Source: Deltaproteobacteria bacterium
GTDB taxonomy: Bacteria; Lernaellota; Lernaellaia; JACKCT01
DNA: 64,000 bases
Direction of reading: 5' to 3'
Assembly (NCBI GenBank): GCA_027493875.1
Contig: JAOSJX010000022.1
Span: forward strand, 186,001 to 250,000
The position numbers were made by a program, and so were the translations under genes. The notes beneath the pieces are model-generated. The model made no database searches, had not been told where the DNA came from, and saw only the letters and a program-made list of their open reading frames with translations. This document shows, one piece after another, positions 9,227-18,674 of this stretch. How positions within the stretch are numbered: position 1 is the first letter of the stretch; each line of letters opens with the position of its first letter.

Positions 9227-10978
9227 ATGGCCAAGGAGCTTTACGACATCGGCGACATGCCGCCGGTCGGCGAGGTGCCGGCGAAGATGCATGCGTGGCT
9301 CGTGCGCGAGGACCGTTTCGGCGAGCCCATGAAAGGCTTCCAGCCGGAAGTCGTGGACGTGCCCGACATCGCGGACGACGAAGCCCTCGTCTACGTCATG
9401 GCGGCGGGCGTCAATTACAACAACGTCTGGGCCTCGCTCGGCATTCCCGTCAACGTCATCGCCGCGCGCCGCAAGGCCGGCGAGCCGGAGGACTTCCACA
9501 TCGGCGGTTCCGACGCCTCCGGCATCGTGTTCAAGGTCGGCAAAAAGGTGAAGAACATCAAAGTGGGCGACGAGGTCGTCATCCACTGCGGCACCTGGTC
9601 CGCGGACGATCCCTTCGCCAAACCCGGCCAGGACCCCATGTTCGGCAACAGCTTCCGCATCTGGGGGTACGAAACAAACTACGGCTCCTTCGCCCAGTAC
9701 ACCCGCGTGCAGGCGCACCAGTGCGTGCCGAAACCGAAGCACCTTTCCTGGGACGCCGCCGCCGCGTACATGCTCGTCGCCGCCACCGCCTACCGCATGC
9801 TGCACCGGTGGGAAGAGAACAAGGTCGAGGACGGCGACATCGTTCTCGTGTGGGGAGGCGCCGGCGGATTGGGCTCCATGGCCATCCAGATCGCCAAAGC
9901 CGCGGGCGCCACGGCCGTCGCCGTCGTCTCCTCCGAGGACAAGTTCGAGTATTGCGAAAAGCTCGGCGCCAAAGGATGCGTCAACCGCAAGGGCTTCGAC
10001 CACTGGGGCATGCTGCCGCACTGGAAGGACGCCGTCGGCTACAAGGAATGGCTCGGCGGCGTACGGAAATTCGGCAAGGCGATCTGGGACATCCTCGGCG
10101 AGAAACGCAATCCCAACCTCGTCTTCGAGCACCCCGGCGAAACCACGATTCCCACGTCCATTTTCGTCTGCGAATCCGGCGGCATGGTCGTCATCTGCGC
10201 CGGCACCACCGGCTACAACGCCACCGTCGATTTGCGCTACCTGTGGATGCGCCAGAAACGTTTGCAGGGAAGCCACTTCGCCAACGACGATCAGGCCATC
10301 GCCGTCAACGACCTCGTCATCCAGGGCAAGGTCGACCCCTGCCTCTCACGCACCTTCCCCTGGAACGAGCTTCCCGACTGCCACCAGTTGATGTACGAAA
10401 ACAAGCACCCGCACGGCAACATGGCCATCCTCGTCGGCGCCATGGAACCGGGGACCGGGGCGACCACGGAGACGCCGAAAGTGCCGTCCGACATCAAACG
10501 ACAAATCCCGACCCCGGTCGTCGACCTGCGCGACCTGGACGAGGAAGATACGAAGGTTCCCGAAGACCCGTCGCACGTGCGCGATGTGTTCCACCCGCAC
10601 CTGCCCGCGGTCTCCACGAACTCCACCCTCAACGACGTCGCGCGCACCATGGTGCACGAGGCCGTGCACGCGGTCGTGGTGATCGACGAGGACGACGGCT
10701 CGCTCGCCGGCGTCATCAGCCAGACGGATCTCGTGCTCGCGCGGCAGCGCGGAACCGATGACGAGGTCGGCACGCTGACCGCCGCGGCCATCATGACGCC
10801 CGATCCCTACACGATCGCCGCGGACGATACGATCCAGCACGCGATCTCCATCATGACCGCGCACAAGGTGCACCGCCTCGTCGTCGTCGAGGAACGCAAC
10901 GGCAAAACGCTGCCCGTCGGCATCTGCGCCATGACCGACATCATCCGCCACATGTTCCACTTCGGACCGAGGCCGTAG
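9227..10978 (+). CDS. ccr: crotonyl-CoA carboxylase/reductase with C-terminal CBS-domain pair
   Basis: Intact 583-aa protein. Residues 1 to about 435 are a medium-chain dehydrogenase/reductase of the crotonyl-CoA carboxylase/reductase family, which reductively carboxylates crotonyl-CoA to ethylmalonyl-CoA with NADPH. Visible family features include the segment [28 protein letters not shown], the nucleotide-binding loop [12 protein letters not shown], and GSHFAND; these hold the positions reported to bind CO2 (Asn, Glu, His). Residues about 465-583 add two CBS repeats ([27 protein letters not shown]), absent from ordinary Ccr of about 430 aa. ATG 9227 was chosen because AAGGGG lies 6 bases upstream. 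A strong terminator follows. CBS pairs usually sense adenosyl ligands, so allosteric control is inferred. Confidence 0.92.
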   Translation: MAKELYDIGDMPPVGEVPAKMHAWLVREDRFGEPMKGFQPEVVDVPDIADDEALVYVMAAGVNYNNVWASLGIPVNVIAARRKAGEPEDFHIGGSDASGIVFKVGKKVKNIKVGDEVVIHCGTWSADDPFAKPGQDPMFGNSFRIWGYETNYGSFAQYTRVQAHQCVPKPKHLSWDAAAAYMLVAATAYRMLHRWEENKVEDGDIVLVWGGAGGLGSMAIQIAKAAGATAVAVVSSEDKFEYCEKLGAKGCVNRKGFDHWGMLPHWKDAVGYKEWLGGVRKFGKAIWDILGEKRNPNLVFEHPGETTIPTSIFVCESGGMVVICAGTTGYNATVDLRYLWMRQKRLQGSHFANDDQAIAVNDLVIQGKVDPCLSRTFPWNELPDCHQLMYENKHPHGNMAILVGAMEPGTGATTETPKVPSDIKRQIPTPVVDLRDLDEEDTKVPEDPSHVRDVFHPHLPAVSTNSTLNDVARTMVHEAVHAVVVIDEDDGSLAGVISQTDLVLARQRGTDDEVGTLTAAAIMTPDPYTIAADDTIQHAISIMTAHKVHRLVVVEERNGKTLPVGICAMTDIIRHMFHFGPRP

Positions 10979-11012
10979 AACAGTCGCCGGTGGCCAGGGA
11001 CCAGACACAACG

Positions 11013-11049
11013 CAACGACACGGCTTTCGCCGTGTCGTTGTTTTTTTTT
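11013..11049 (+). terminator. rho-independent terminator after ccr
   Basis: Perfect 12-bp stem (CAACGACACGGC pairing with GCCGTGTCGTTG) around a TTTC loop at 11025-11028, followed by nine T residues at 11041-11049. It sits 34 bases after the Ccr stop codon. Confidence 0.95.
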
Positions 11050-11196
11050 GGCAAGATCGGCATCCGTATGGAACGCGGCTCTCCGTCACCTCCATGTGGT
11101 TTCCTGTTTGGTAAATCCCAGGTTAATATGGGGCTTGCGTTTTCCGCTCCGCGAACAAGTGATCCTTGAATATGATGCGTATCGAGGGCAAAAGAA

Positions 11197-12696
11197 ATGC
11201 GCAGAGCTTATCTGTCTGCCGGATGCATTATTGGCGTTGCTTTGACGGGTCTCCTGAGTTCTTGTGATGACGGCCGTTTAGACGACGGTTATTCGTCGAT
11301 GCCGTTGGTGGAACGGGCACCGGAATCTCAGATATTCACAACGATCGTTTCGGATGCCGACATGAGCGACGGCGCGAGACGCATCGTGGAACGGCAGTCG
11401 AAGAGGCCGGAGGTGATTGAGACGCGTATCGCCCGATTCGATCTGTCTCTGTTGCGAAATGGACGGCGAAGCATTCGCATCCCATTGACGAATACAACCA
11501 TGGCGTTTCACCGGACAAGTTACCGTCAACGCGGCAGGGATTTCGTTTGGCGCGGTCGCCACGTCGGCGATGGAAGCACCATGTTTCTGACGGTTGTCGA
11601 CGATGATGCCGCGGGTATGATCGAACGTCCTCACGCGCGATATCTGATCCGCCCTCTTGGGGACGGCCTTCACGCCATCCATCGCATCGAAAACGCACGT
11701 GTTCCGGGCTGCGGTCTGGCGGCGTCGGCAAGCGGCGTCGAGGCGTTCGCGGCGATGCGCGACCGGAGACGAACGACGGTCGATGCGTCGAAGGAGGACA
11801 TACCCAACGTCGATGTTTTGGTATTCTACAACGAGTCGGCCGAAACCTCATCCGGCAACATCATTGCGGAAATTCAGGCCGCGTTCGACGACGCGAATCA
11901 AATCTACGAAAACAGCGGCATCGATCTTCAGGTCACGTTGCGGCACGTGGAAAAAATTGATTACCAGGAAGCGTTTTCCGTCGAAACCGATTGGTTGCGT
12001 CTGCGCGCGACGGACGACGGCTTTATCGACCAGGTTCACGACATACGTAACGACGTCGGCGCGGATCTGGTCGCCTTGATCGTTGGGAACAGCGTCGAGT
12101 ACTGCGGTTACGCCGATCTCCCGGTCACCGTCTCGCCGGCGAACGATCCTTACGCTTTTTCCGCGACGACCGCGTATTGCCTGCTGGAGTCGCACATCTT
12201 TACTCACGAGCTCGGCCACAAGCTCACGGCGGCTCACGACTGGTACGTGAATCCCTTCCTGAACGCCGTCTACCCGTATAATCACGGATTCGTCAACGTT
12301 TTTGGCCGGTGGCACACGGTCATGGCCTACCCGACGGAATGCATCAACGCGGGTGTCGAATGCGCGTCCATCCCGTACTTCTCCAATCCGAATCTCAGCT
12401 ATGACGGCACGCCGCTGGGCGTCGCAGAAGATCAGGAATTCCCGGCCGACAATACGAAAATGCTCAACACGTCCGCGCCGACGATCGCGAATTACCGCGC
12501 GTCGGTTCCGACCACGACAACCATGCCGACGACGACCACAACGATCCCGACCACCACCACGAGCACGACCGACGACGGCGACGCGGCCGATGACGATGGG
12601 GGCGGCGATCCTTTCGAACCGGATGACGACGATGACGACGGAAACCGCGGACTCACCGGAACGCCCGGCGAAAACAGCGGCGGTTGCGGTTGCTGA
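11197..12696 (+). CDS. secreted metzincin-type zinc metallopeptidase with Thr/Asp-rich, Cys-tailed C-terminus
   Basis: Intact 499-aa protein. The N-terminal signal ends at a lipobox-like LLSSC (Cys 23). After a prodomain-like region, residues about 200-440 form the peptidase. The zinc motif HELGHKLTAAHD has His 337, Glu 338, His 341 and His 347, with a downstream Met-turn (HTVMAYP), as in reprolysin/metzincin enzymes. The C-terminus changes to a Thr-rich stalk (about 455-475), an Asp-rich stretch and the terminal residues SGGCGC. This same tail logic recurs in five other genes here. The ATG follows an AAAAGAAA purine run. It is likely exported and displayed on the surface. Substrate unknown. 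Confidence 0.87.
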   Translation: MRRAYLSAGCIIGVALTGLLSSCDDGRLDDGYSSMPLVERAPESQIFTTIVSDADMSDGARRIVERQSKRPEVIETRIARFDLSLLRNGRRSIRIPLTNTTMAFHRTSYRQRGRDFVWRGRHVGDGSTMFLTVVDDDAAGMIERPHARYLIRPLGDGLHAIHRIENARVPGCGLAASASGVEAFAAMRDRRRTTVDASKEDIPNVDVLVFYNESAETSSGNIIAEIQAAFDDANQIYENSGIDLQVTLRHVEKIDYQEAFSVETDWLRLRATDDGFIDQVHDIRNDVGADLVALIVGNSVEYCGYADLPVTVSPANDPYAFSATTAYCLLESHIFTHELGHKLTAAHDWYVNPFLNAVYPYNHGFVNVFGRWHTVMAYPTECINAGVECASIPYFSNPNLSYDGTPLGVAEDQEFPADNTKMLNTSAPTIANYRASVPTTTTMPTTTTTIPTTTTSTTDDGDAADDDGGGDPFEPDDDDDDGNRGLTGTPGENSGGCGC

Positions 12697-12814
12697 TCGC
12701 GCACGTGAACCCCGGAATGAAAAAGGGCATGCGTGGTCATGCGCTTCTGATATACTTGTTCAGGCTCGGCCGTATTGTATTGTTTTAAGTGCTTGGCGAT
12801 TCTGGGAGTACGTG

Positions 12815-13683
12815 ATGTGGTTCGAGTATTTCGAGACGGCCTGTCACACGTTGGGAAAATCTCTTCTTCTCATTCTGCTCATAACGGTCCTCGCGGCGTG
12901 GACGCTCGCCTGCACGCCCAACGACGACGCGCCCGAGCCGATCAACACCGGTGACGATTTTTCCGACGACGACGCCGCGTCGCCCGGAGGCGATGACGGC
13001 AACGAATCGGATTGCGTCGAAGACGATCCCGCGGAAACATGGCGGGACAGCGTGGAAACGCCCAACCCCGCCAACGCGGAAGTTAACGTACGACGTCTAC
13101 AAACCAGCGACCACGACGTGCGACGGCGGCCTGCCGGTCCTCATTCTCGTCGGCAGCCTTGTCGCCGACGGGTACGACATGATCGGCGGGGACTACGCGG
13201 CCTTCGCGGATGAAAACAAGATTCTTCTCCTCGCCCCGACCTTCAACTACGACGAAAACGATTGGTATGTCCAAGCCAGCTATCAATATCCCGAGGCGTG
13301 GTCGGGGCAGGCCGCGCTCGACATGGTGGACGAGGTCGCGGTCAGAACGGACGTCGACAAAGGCCACCTGTTCCTGTTCGGCTTCTCCGCCGGCGCCCAG
13401 TTCGCCCACCGGTTCGCGCTGCTCTACCCGAAACGCAGCGTCGCCGTCGCGTCGCACGCCGCGGGCGGCTACACGCTCCCGGAAGAATTCATAAAAACGG
13501 ATTTTCTCATCACGGTCGGCAGCCTCGACGTGGATCGTCTGAGCATCGCCGAAGCTTTTTTACGACGCCGCGATCGAACTCGGGATCGATGCCCGCTTTG
13601 AGATCATCGACGGCATCGGCCACGAGTTGTCCGCCGGCCAGATCGACATGTCCCTCGAATTCTTCGCAAACCATATTCCGTAA
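12815..13683 (+). CDS. lipoprotein alpha/beta hydrolase, PHB-depolymerase/esterase-like (two frame breaks)
   Basis: About 288 aa after joining breaks near 13080 and at a T6 run at 13556-13561. It has a lipoprotein signal with lipobox WTLAC, then an Asp/Gly-rich linker (DDFSDDDAASPGGDDG). The hydrolase core shows GLPVLILVGSLVADG, the nucleophile elbow LFGFSAGAQFAHRFA (GxSxG), and a late His in IDGIGHELSAGQ. The acid residue is probably the Asp in TVGSLDVDRLS. This fits polyester or feruloyl-type esterases (LpqC-like). GGGAG lies 6 bases before the ATG at 12815. It is expected to be anchored to a membrane facing the periplasm or exterior. Confidence 0.75.
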
Positions 13684-13874
13684 CCCCCTCACGTTTTCGA
13701 ATTTCGGATTTCGTCATTCGCGGCGCGCCGTTTCGCGCCATCTCCCGCCGAAACTCGACGTCCCGCGACAAGCCCCTGGACAGGAGCGATTCCGGTCGTT
13801 ACGCGGTTGTGGGGAGGTGCGTGATGAAGGAGCTTTTATGCTTTTGGACGGGTGGGCTCTTGGGCCGGAACAAC

Positions 13875-14191
13875 GAGGCGCGTGCTCACGGGTTCCCTCG
13901 ACGAAGCTCTGCTCTGAGCGGAGCGAAGTCAGGTGAGCACGCGCCTCTCCGTTGCCGTGACCGAGCCCGTGACCGTACCCGAACCTCTAACCACCCGCGT
14001 GCTCACCGAGCGAGCACGCACAACGAGCAGGTGGGGACACCTGCGCTCCCAGGCCGCCCCGCGGACTCACTTCCCTGGGACCGCCGACGTCCTCGTCGGC
14101 CCGTTGATACCACCGCGGACTCACCCGGTGAGTCCGCGCATGACTGTCGACTGTGGACTGTCGACCGCGTACTCACCATGGTGAGTACGCG
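13875..14191. repeat. cluster of GC-rich inverted repeats in a 0.5-kb gene-free gap
   Basis: The gap 13,684-14,192 has no credible gene and contains several palindromes. Arms 13875-13889 and 13933-13947 (GAGGCGCGTGCTCAC and its complement) are 43 bases apart. GCGTGCTC/GAGCACGC lies at 13997-14019. CGCGGACTCACC/GGTGAGTCCGCG lies at 14114-14138 with a 1-base loop. A perfect 26-bp palindrome CGCGTACTCACC-AT-GGTGAGTACGCG lies at 14166-14191, next to the stop of the minus-strand gene. A direct repeat GACTGTCGAC occurs at 14142 and 14156. Three palindromes share the core CTCACC/GGTGAG, so they look like one repeat family. The 14166 hairpin may help end transcription of the AgmX-like gene, but it lacks a T-run. 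Confidence 0.85.
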
Positions 14192-14192
14192 C

Positions 14193-14877
14193 TTACAGGC
14201 TCTGCACGAAATTGAACGGGTAGCTGAACGTGAACGGCGTGCCGCCGGAGGGCGACGGGAAGCGCCAGTTCTCGATGTTGCGCAGGAGGCTCGCCGCCAA
14301 CTCCTTCGAGCCGATCGTGTCCTCCAGCACGCGCACGTTCCCGACGCGGCCGTCGGACGCCACGGTGATCTCCACGCGGAAGCGGCCGGAGAGGTTCGGG
14401 TCGTATTTGAGTTGCCGCTCATAAGCGCCGCGCACCGCGCCCAGGTGGCTGCGGATGACGGCGATGAGGTCCTTCGGGCTGATCGCGCCGTTGAACGAGT
14501 CGTTCGCGGTGGTCGCTGTGTAGATGCGGGCGGCGTTTTTGTCGCCGAGCGCCACGTGCGTTTCGCTCAGGTATTCGTTGGAAATGCCGGCGCGCACCTG
14601 GCCGTTCGTGATCGCGGCCTGGCCGCGGGCCTGCGCCGTGACGGCCGATTCGGGCGCGCTGGTCAGCGCGATGTCGTCCGCGAAGTCGAGCCGGCCGCTC
14701 TCCGGACAGCGAAAACGGCAACGCCGCCTGCTGCTCGGCCTTGGCCGCGAGCACCGCCGACTCCGAAATCTCGACCCCGGTGACGACGAGAACGTCATCG
14801 TCCGCCTTGGCCGGCAGAACGGTCGCCAGCACCAGGAGAACGATCAGGATGAACGCAAGTATCCAGATCTGCCGCAT
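14193..14877 (-). CDS. AgmX/PglI C-terminal (TonB-like) domain protein (frame break near 14705)
   Basis: About 227 aa. The N-terminal hydrophobic segment (IWILAFILIVLLVLATVLPAKA) from the ATG at 14877 could be a signal peptide or single anchor. The C-terminal 95 residues match the AgmX/PglI domain of delta-proteobacterial envelope and gliding proteins: LIAVIRSHLGAVRGAYERQL, GRFRVEITVASDGRVGNVRV, and ENWRFPSPSGGTPFTFSYPF. This fold resembles the TonB C-terminus and may link inner- and outer-membrane partners. A consensus promoter lies about 110 bases upstream. Its exact role is unknown. Confidence 0.8.
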
Positions 14878-14986
14878 CTTCCAAACCCTCGCCTCGAACT
14901 CCGCCGCCAGCGGATTTCGAGCTTCGGTTGGTGCAACCACGCACCGTGTGACGCCAGATCGGAGAATCCCCCACAAGAATAAGGGC

Positions 14987-15015
14987 ATTATTGGAGGTAT
15001 TAGAAGCAATGTCAA
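14987..15015 (-). promoter_or_regulatory. sigma-70-type promoter for the AgmX-like gene
   Basis: On the minus strand TTGACA (15015-15010) and AATAAT (14992-14987) are separated by exactly 17 bases. They point at the ATG at 14877 and give a leader of roughly 100 bases. The surrounding 304-base gap (14,878-15,181) between divergent genes holds nothing else that I can define. Confidence 0.7.
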
Positions 15016-15181
15016 GAAAATAAGCCGCTCTTGCGATGATGGACACGAAAAACCTCCCCGAGGTTTCTGATTTTAGAACGCGTTCGCCCCTTTGCCCATG
15101 ATATAAATCGGCATTTTGACGCATTCTCTTGACACCCGGCGGCCTTTCCGTACCCTTCGCCGACGCTTGGAGGAACCCACA

Positions 15182-16076
15182 TTGGGCGCTGTCATACTGG
15201 CCGTTGCCGCGTCGATTTTCTGGGGCATGGGCACGTCGCTGCAAAAGCACGGAATGTCCACGTCTTTTCCAAAAATCGGCCTTTCCGCGCTGATCCGCGA
15301 TCTCGGCCGCGTCTTCAAAGTGATGCTGGCCAACAAACCGTGGATGCTTGGCTTTCTTTGCATGGCCGCGGGCACGGCCTGCTTTTCCACGGCCCTGGGC
15401 CAAGGGGACCTGGCCCTCGTCCAGCCGATCGTCGGCCTCACCGGCGTTTTCGCCGCGCTCATCGGCGTGACATTTCTCCGCGAGCGCTTCCGGACCGTGG
15501 AGTGGATCGGCATCGGCCTCATCGTGGCCGGCGCCGTGGCCGTCGGCGCGGCCGTGGGGGAGCAGAGCGCGCGGATGCCTTCGGCGATCGCTCTGATCGT
15601 GGCGTCCGGGCTGTGCGTGGCGGGGACCGGAGCCGGCATGGCCGCGCGGCGCTTCGGCATCGCGGCGGAGTTTTCTTATTCCGTCGCGGCGGGCGTCGTC
15701 TTCGGCCTGTCCAACTTCATGGGGGAAGCTCATGACGCAGCGGACCATCCTCGACGTCGGCGAACCGTTTTCCTACGGCCGGCCCGAAGTCCTCGGCAGC
15801 ATCCTCACCGACTTTCCGTTTCTGGTGGTCCTCGGATGCACGGTCGTCGGCGGGATTCTCATCAACGCCGCCTATGCCGACGGCCGCGTCGGCGTGACCG
15901 CCTCCGTCGTCACCATCGTCAGCGCCGTCATCCCCATCATCGCCGCCCTCACCATCTTCGGCGAACGCGTCGTCCCTCTTCAGATCGCGGGAATCGTCAT
16001 CGTCGTGGCCGGCACCGCCATGCTCGCGCGGCGCGATGAAACTCCGGCTCAATCCGCGACGCACGGAACGCGGTAA
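15182..16076 (+). CDS. EamA/DMT-type membrane transporter (frame break near 15725)
   Basis: About 298 aa with roughly ten hydrophobic segments in two EamA-like halves. The first starts VILAVAASIFWGMGTSLQ; the second ends TIFGERVVPLQIAGIVIVVAGTAML, the typical DMT-family last two helices. The paired motif also occurs in the first half (VTFLRERFRTVEWIGIGLIV). The TTG at 15182 is chosen because TTGGAGGA lies about 8 bases upstream and the hydrophobic region begins at once. It is probably an inner-membrane metabolite exporter; the substrate is unknown. Its 3' end overlaps the convergent lipoprotein gene by 28 bases. Confidence 0.82.
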
Positions 16077-17121
16077 ATTGGAATCGGATTGCCGCTCTGA
16101 TCTTCGGAAGCGTGGAGGTAGCCGCCGGTTTCGGGATCGTAAGCGATGGCTTCGCCCTGATGTTCCGTCGCGGCGGGAACGATGACGGGGTCTTCGTCGG
16201 GCAGATCGTCGAACGACCCGCCTTCCGGCACGCGCCACTCGAACGCGCCGTCGTAAACGCGAATCAAAAGCCGGTTACCCTTCGGGTGGATGTCCGCGCC
16301 GGTTGCGAGTTGAGGGCCCGCGTCGAGTTCGATGTCGAACGTGCCGAGCTGCGTGAGGAGCACCGGGCCGTCCGCGTTCTCCGGAAACACGTAAAACCCC
16401 GCCGTTCCCCCGGACGCGCTTTCGAAATCACGAATAGCCGGCCGTCCGGATGCCACGCCAGCGACTCCGCGTCGTGCTTGGCGTCCGGATAGTCGAAGAC
16501 GAGCTTGTCCCAAACGTCGATCGTGATCTGGCCGAAGGGAACGACGGCGTCCACTTCCGGCTCCGCGACGACGTAAACGATCTTCGTCAGCCGCGCTTCG
16601 GGGTTGTCACCGATGTCGCCGACGTACAAACACCAATCGCCGCCGCACCGGCCGATCGACAGATCTTCCCAGTCAAGATTCAAGGCACCCGCCACGCGCG
16701 CCACGCCGAGATGCGCCCCGGTGGGTGTCATCGCGAAAAGCTTCGCGCCGCCGCCGGAATCGTTGAGCCCCCAAACCACGCCGGGATTTTTGCGGCTGAA
16801 CGCGAGGCCGGACAGCTCGACGAGTTCATCCGATTCGATGGCGCCGACCTCTTCCGGCTCCCCATACGACGCGCACTCCGGGGTCGGGATCTCATCGTCG
16901 TCGTCGTCGGCGTCGTCGTCGCCGGCATCGTCGTCCGCGTCGTCGTCGGGGTCGTTGTCGGTGTCGTCGTCCGGCGCGGCGGCATCGTCGTCGGCCACGT
17001 CGTCGTCGTCGGGGGTCCTTGCCGAACTCGAAGACGAGTCATCGTCGTCGCCGCCGCCGCACCACGGAAAAGCCGCGAGGACCGAAAGAGTGAAGACGAA
17101 AAGCAGGATGCCTCTTCGCAT
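16049..17121 (-). CDS. Asp-rich-linker exported protein, beta-propeller-like (frame break near 16415)
   Basis: About 357 aa. After a hydrophobic N-terminus (ILLFVFTLSVLAAFPWCGGG) comes a Cys and an Asp-rich linker of about 60 residues. The residue before the Cys is Trp, so the lipobox is not canonical. The globular part (VELSGLAFSRKNPGVVWGLN, DWEDLSIG, LYVGDIGDNPEARLTKIVYV, AESLAWHPDGRLFVISKA) has repeating beta-blade character, as in exported esterase-like or phytase-like propellers. The start at 17121 is the ATG directly before the signal; an upstream in-frame start at 17175 would add 18 residues. Ligand and activity are unknown. Confidence 0.7.
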
Positions 17122-17489
17122 GGTGACGGGATTGTAACCGAATCGCGGGGCGGCCGCGAAGCGTTCTTGTGGCAAATGCCGATCGTCAGGACGATTGGAT
17201 GATCACGAGAAACGCGATGAGAAAGCTGAAGAACGTCGACCCGATAAGGATTTTTATGTCGCGCCGTTTCATGCCGGCCACCACCGCAAAAAGAAAACGC
17301 GCGGCGGTCCCCGACCGCCGAATTCAAAGGATATGCAAAATTCTCTGGAAAGTCCAGAAGTAAAATAAATTTTAGCGAGAACATCGGAAATATAAGATTT
17401 GTTGGTTTTATGGCTTGCATTTCATGCGCTCGACCCCGCGCCGTCATCGAACGTAAAATGGTGTTTTAGGCTTACCGGAGGGCCGAACG
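17122..17489. other. 368-bp divergent intergenic region
   Basis: Separates two divergent Asp-rich exported-protein genes. It is relatively AT-rich between about 17330 and 17420. A TAAAAT hexamer (17454-17459) and a CGGAGG ribosome site precede the plus-strand gene, but no convincing -35 was found. I see no gene, RNA or repeat here. Confidence 0.5.
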
Positions 17490-18671
17490 ATGCGAAGATT
17501 CAATTGGGTTGTGGTGATGACGGCGATCGCCGCCGCGGCGCTTTTCGCGGTGGCCTGCGGCGACGATGACGACGACAACGATTCCTCCGAAGACGATGCG
17601 GACGATGACGCCGGGGACGACGATACCGACGCCGTACCCGCGTTTCTTTCGGTTGTGACCTTCAACGCCGGGTTGGCGCATGGCTTCGTTCCTTACGCCG
17701 ACGAGCGTGTGAGCGCCGTGGGTCAGGCGCTGGCGGAACTCGACACCCATCTTGCCTGCTTGCAGGAAGTCTGGGAGCCGGAGGATATCGCGTCCATTCT
17801 CGCAGAGACGGAGGCGAACTTTCCCTATGTCCACCGTCAGGACAGCCACGCCGACTGGCTGGAGCTTCCCGACGAACCCGCCCCGTGCGACGACCTGACG
17901 GATGTGCTCGATTGCGCCGAGGCCAACTGCTCGGACGTCTCCGGCGCCGAATTCACGGACTGCATGCTGCTGGGCTGCATCTTCGATCTGTCGCAACTCG
18001 AAATTCCGTGCTTCAACTGCCTCGCGGCGAACATCGATAAATCCATCGACGACATCGCCGACGTCTGCACGAATCCCGGTCCCCCTCCGCTCCAGTATGA
18101 AGGGGCGAACGGGCTACTCGTGCTCTCCAAATTCCCGTTGTCCGAGACAAGCGCGCTGGAGCTCGATTACTTTCTCATCACGCGCCTGGTGCTCCACGCC
18201 CGCGTGGAAACCGATAACGGCCCGGTGCACGCTTACTGCACGCACCTATCGACGGACATCTCGGGCCTGCCCTACCACGGTACCTTCGAGGACTTCGCCG
18301 AGGAAAACCTGGCTCAAGCCGAGGCGATCCTCGAATTCATCGACGAGACCTCGAACGGCGAGCCGGCGGTCCTGCTCGGCGACTTCAACAGCGGGCCGGA
18401 CACGGACGCACTCGACGGGAACTACGCGGACACATGGGATACGCTGAGCGGCGCGTTCCACGATCCTCTGTTTGCGGGATCACCGGACGTGTGCACCTGG
18501 TGTTCGGACAATCCCCTCACGGATATGGACCGTGACGCGATGATCGACCACGTATTTTTTTCCGGGTTCGACACCGACGCGCTTTCCGCGTCGGTGATCT
18601 TCGACGAGGACGCGGGCAGCACGCCGCGCCTGTCGGACCACTACGGCGTCCGGGCGACGTACGGGAACTGA
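17490..18671 (+). CDS. Asp-rich-linker lipoprotein, endonuclease/exonuclease/phosphatase family
   Basis: Intact 393-aa protein. The lipoprotein signal ends at lipobox LFAVAC, followed by a D/E/S linker (residues about 25-47). The EEP catalytic fold is complete: Asn in VTFNAGLAHG, Glu in CLQEVWEPED, the His in CTHLST, GDFNSG, IDHVFF and the final SDHYGV. Family members hydrolyse phosphodiesters of nucleic acids, phosphoinositides or sphingomyelin. An insertion with paired Cys residues (about 130-190) is unusual and may form disulfides, consistent with export. Substrate not determinable. Confidence 0.88.
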   Translation: MRRFNWVVVMTAIAAAALFAVACGDDDDDNDSSEDDADDDAGDDDTDAVPAFLSVVTFNAGLAHGFVPYADERVSAVGQALAELDTHLACLQEVWEPEDIASILAETEANFPYVHRQDSHADWLELPDEPAPCDDLTDVLDCAEANCSDVSGAEFTDCMLLGCIFDLSQLEIPCFNCLAANIDKSIDDIADVCTNPGPPPLQYEGANGLLVLSKFPLSETSALELDYFLITRLVLHARVETDNGPVHAYCTHLSTDISGLPYHGTFEDFAEENLAQAEAILEFIDETSNGEPAVLLGDFNSGPDTDALDGNYADTWDTLSGAFHDPLFAGSPDVCTWCSDNPLTDMDRDAMIDHVFFSGFDTDALSASVIFDEDAGSTPRLSDHYGVRATYGN

Positions 18672-18674
18672 CCG

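Noticed and set aside
12650..12696. MYXO-CTERM or PEP-CTERM type sorting signal at Cys-tailed ends
   Set aside because: Those need a membrane helix and basic tail after the motif; here the proteins stop at or within two residues of the last Cys.
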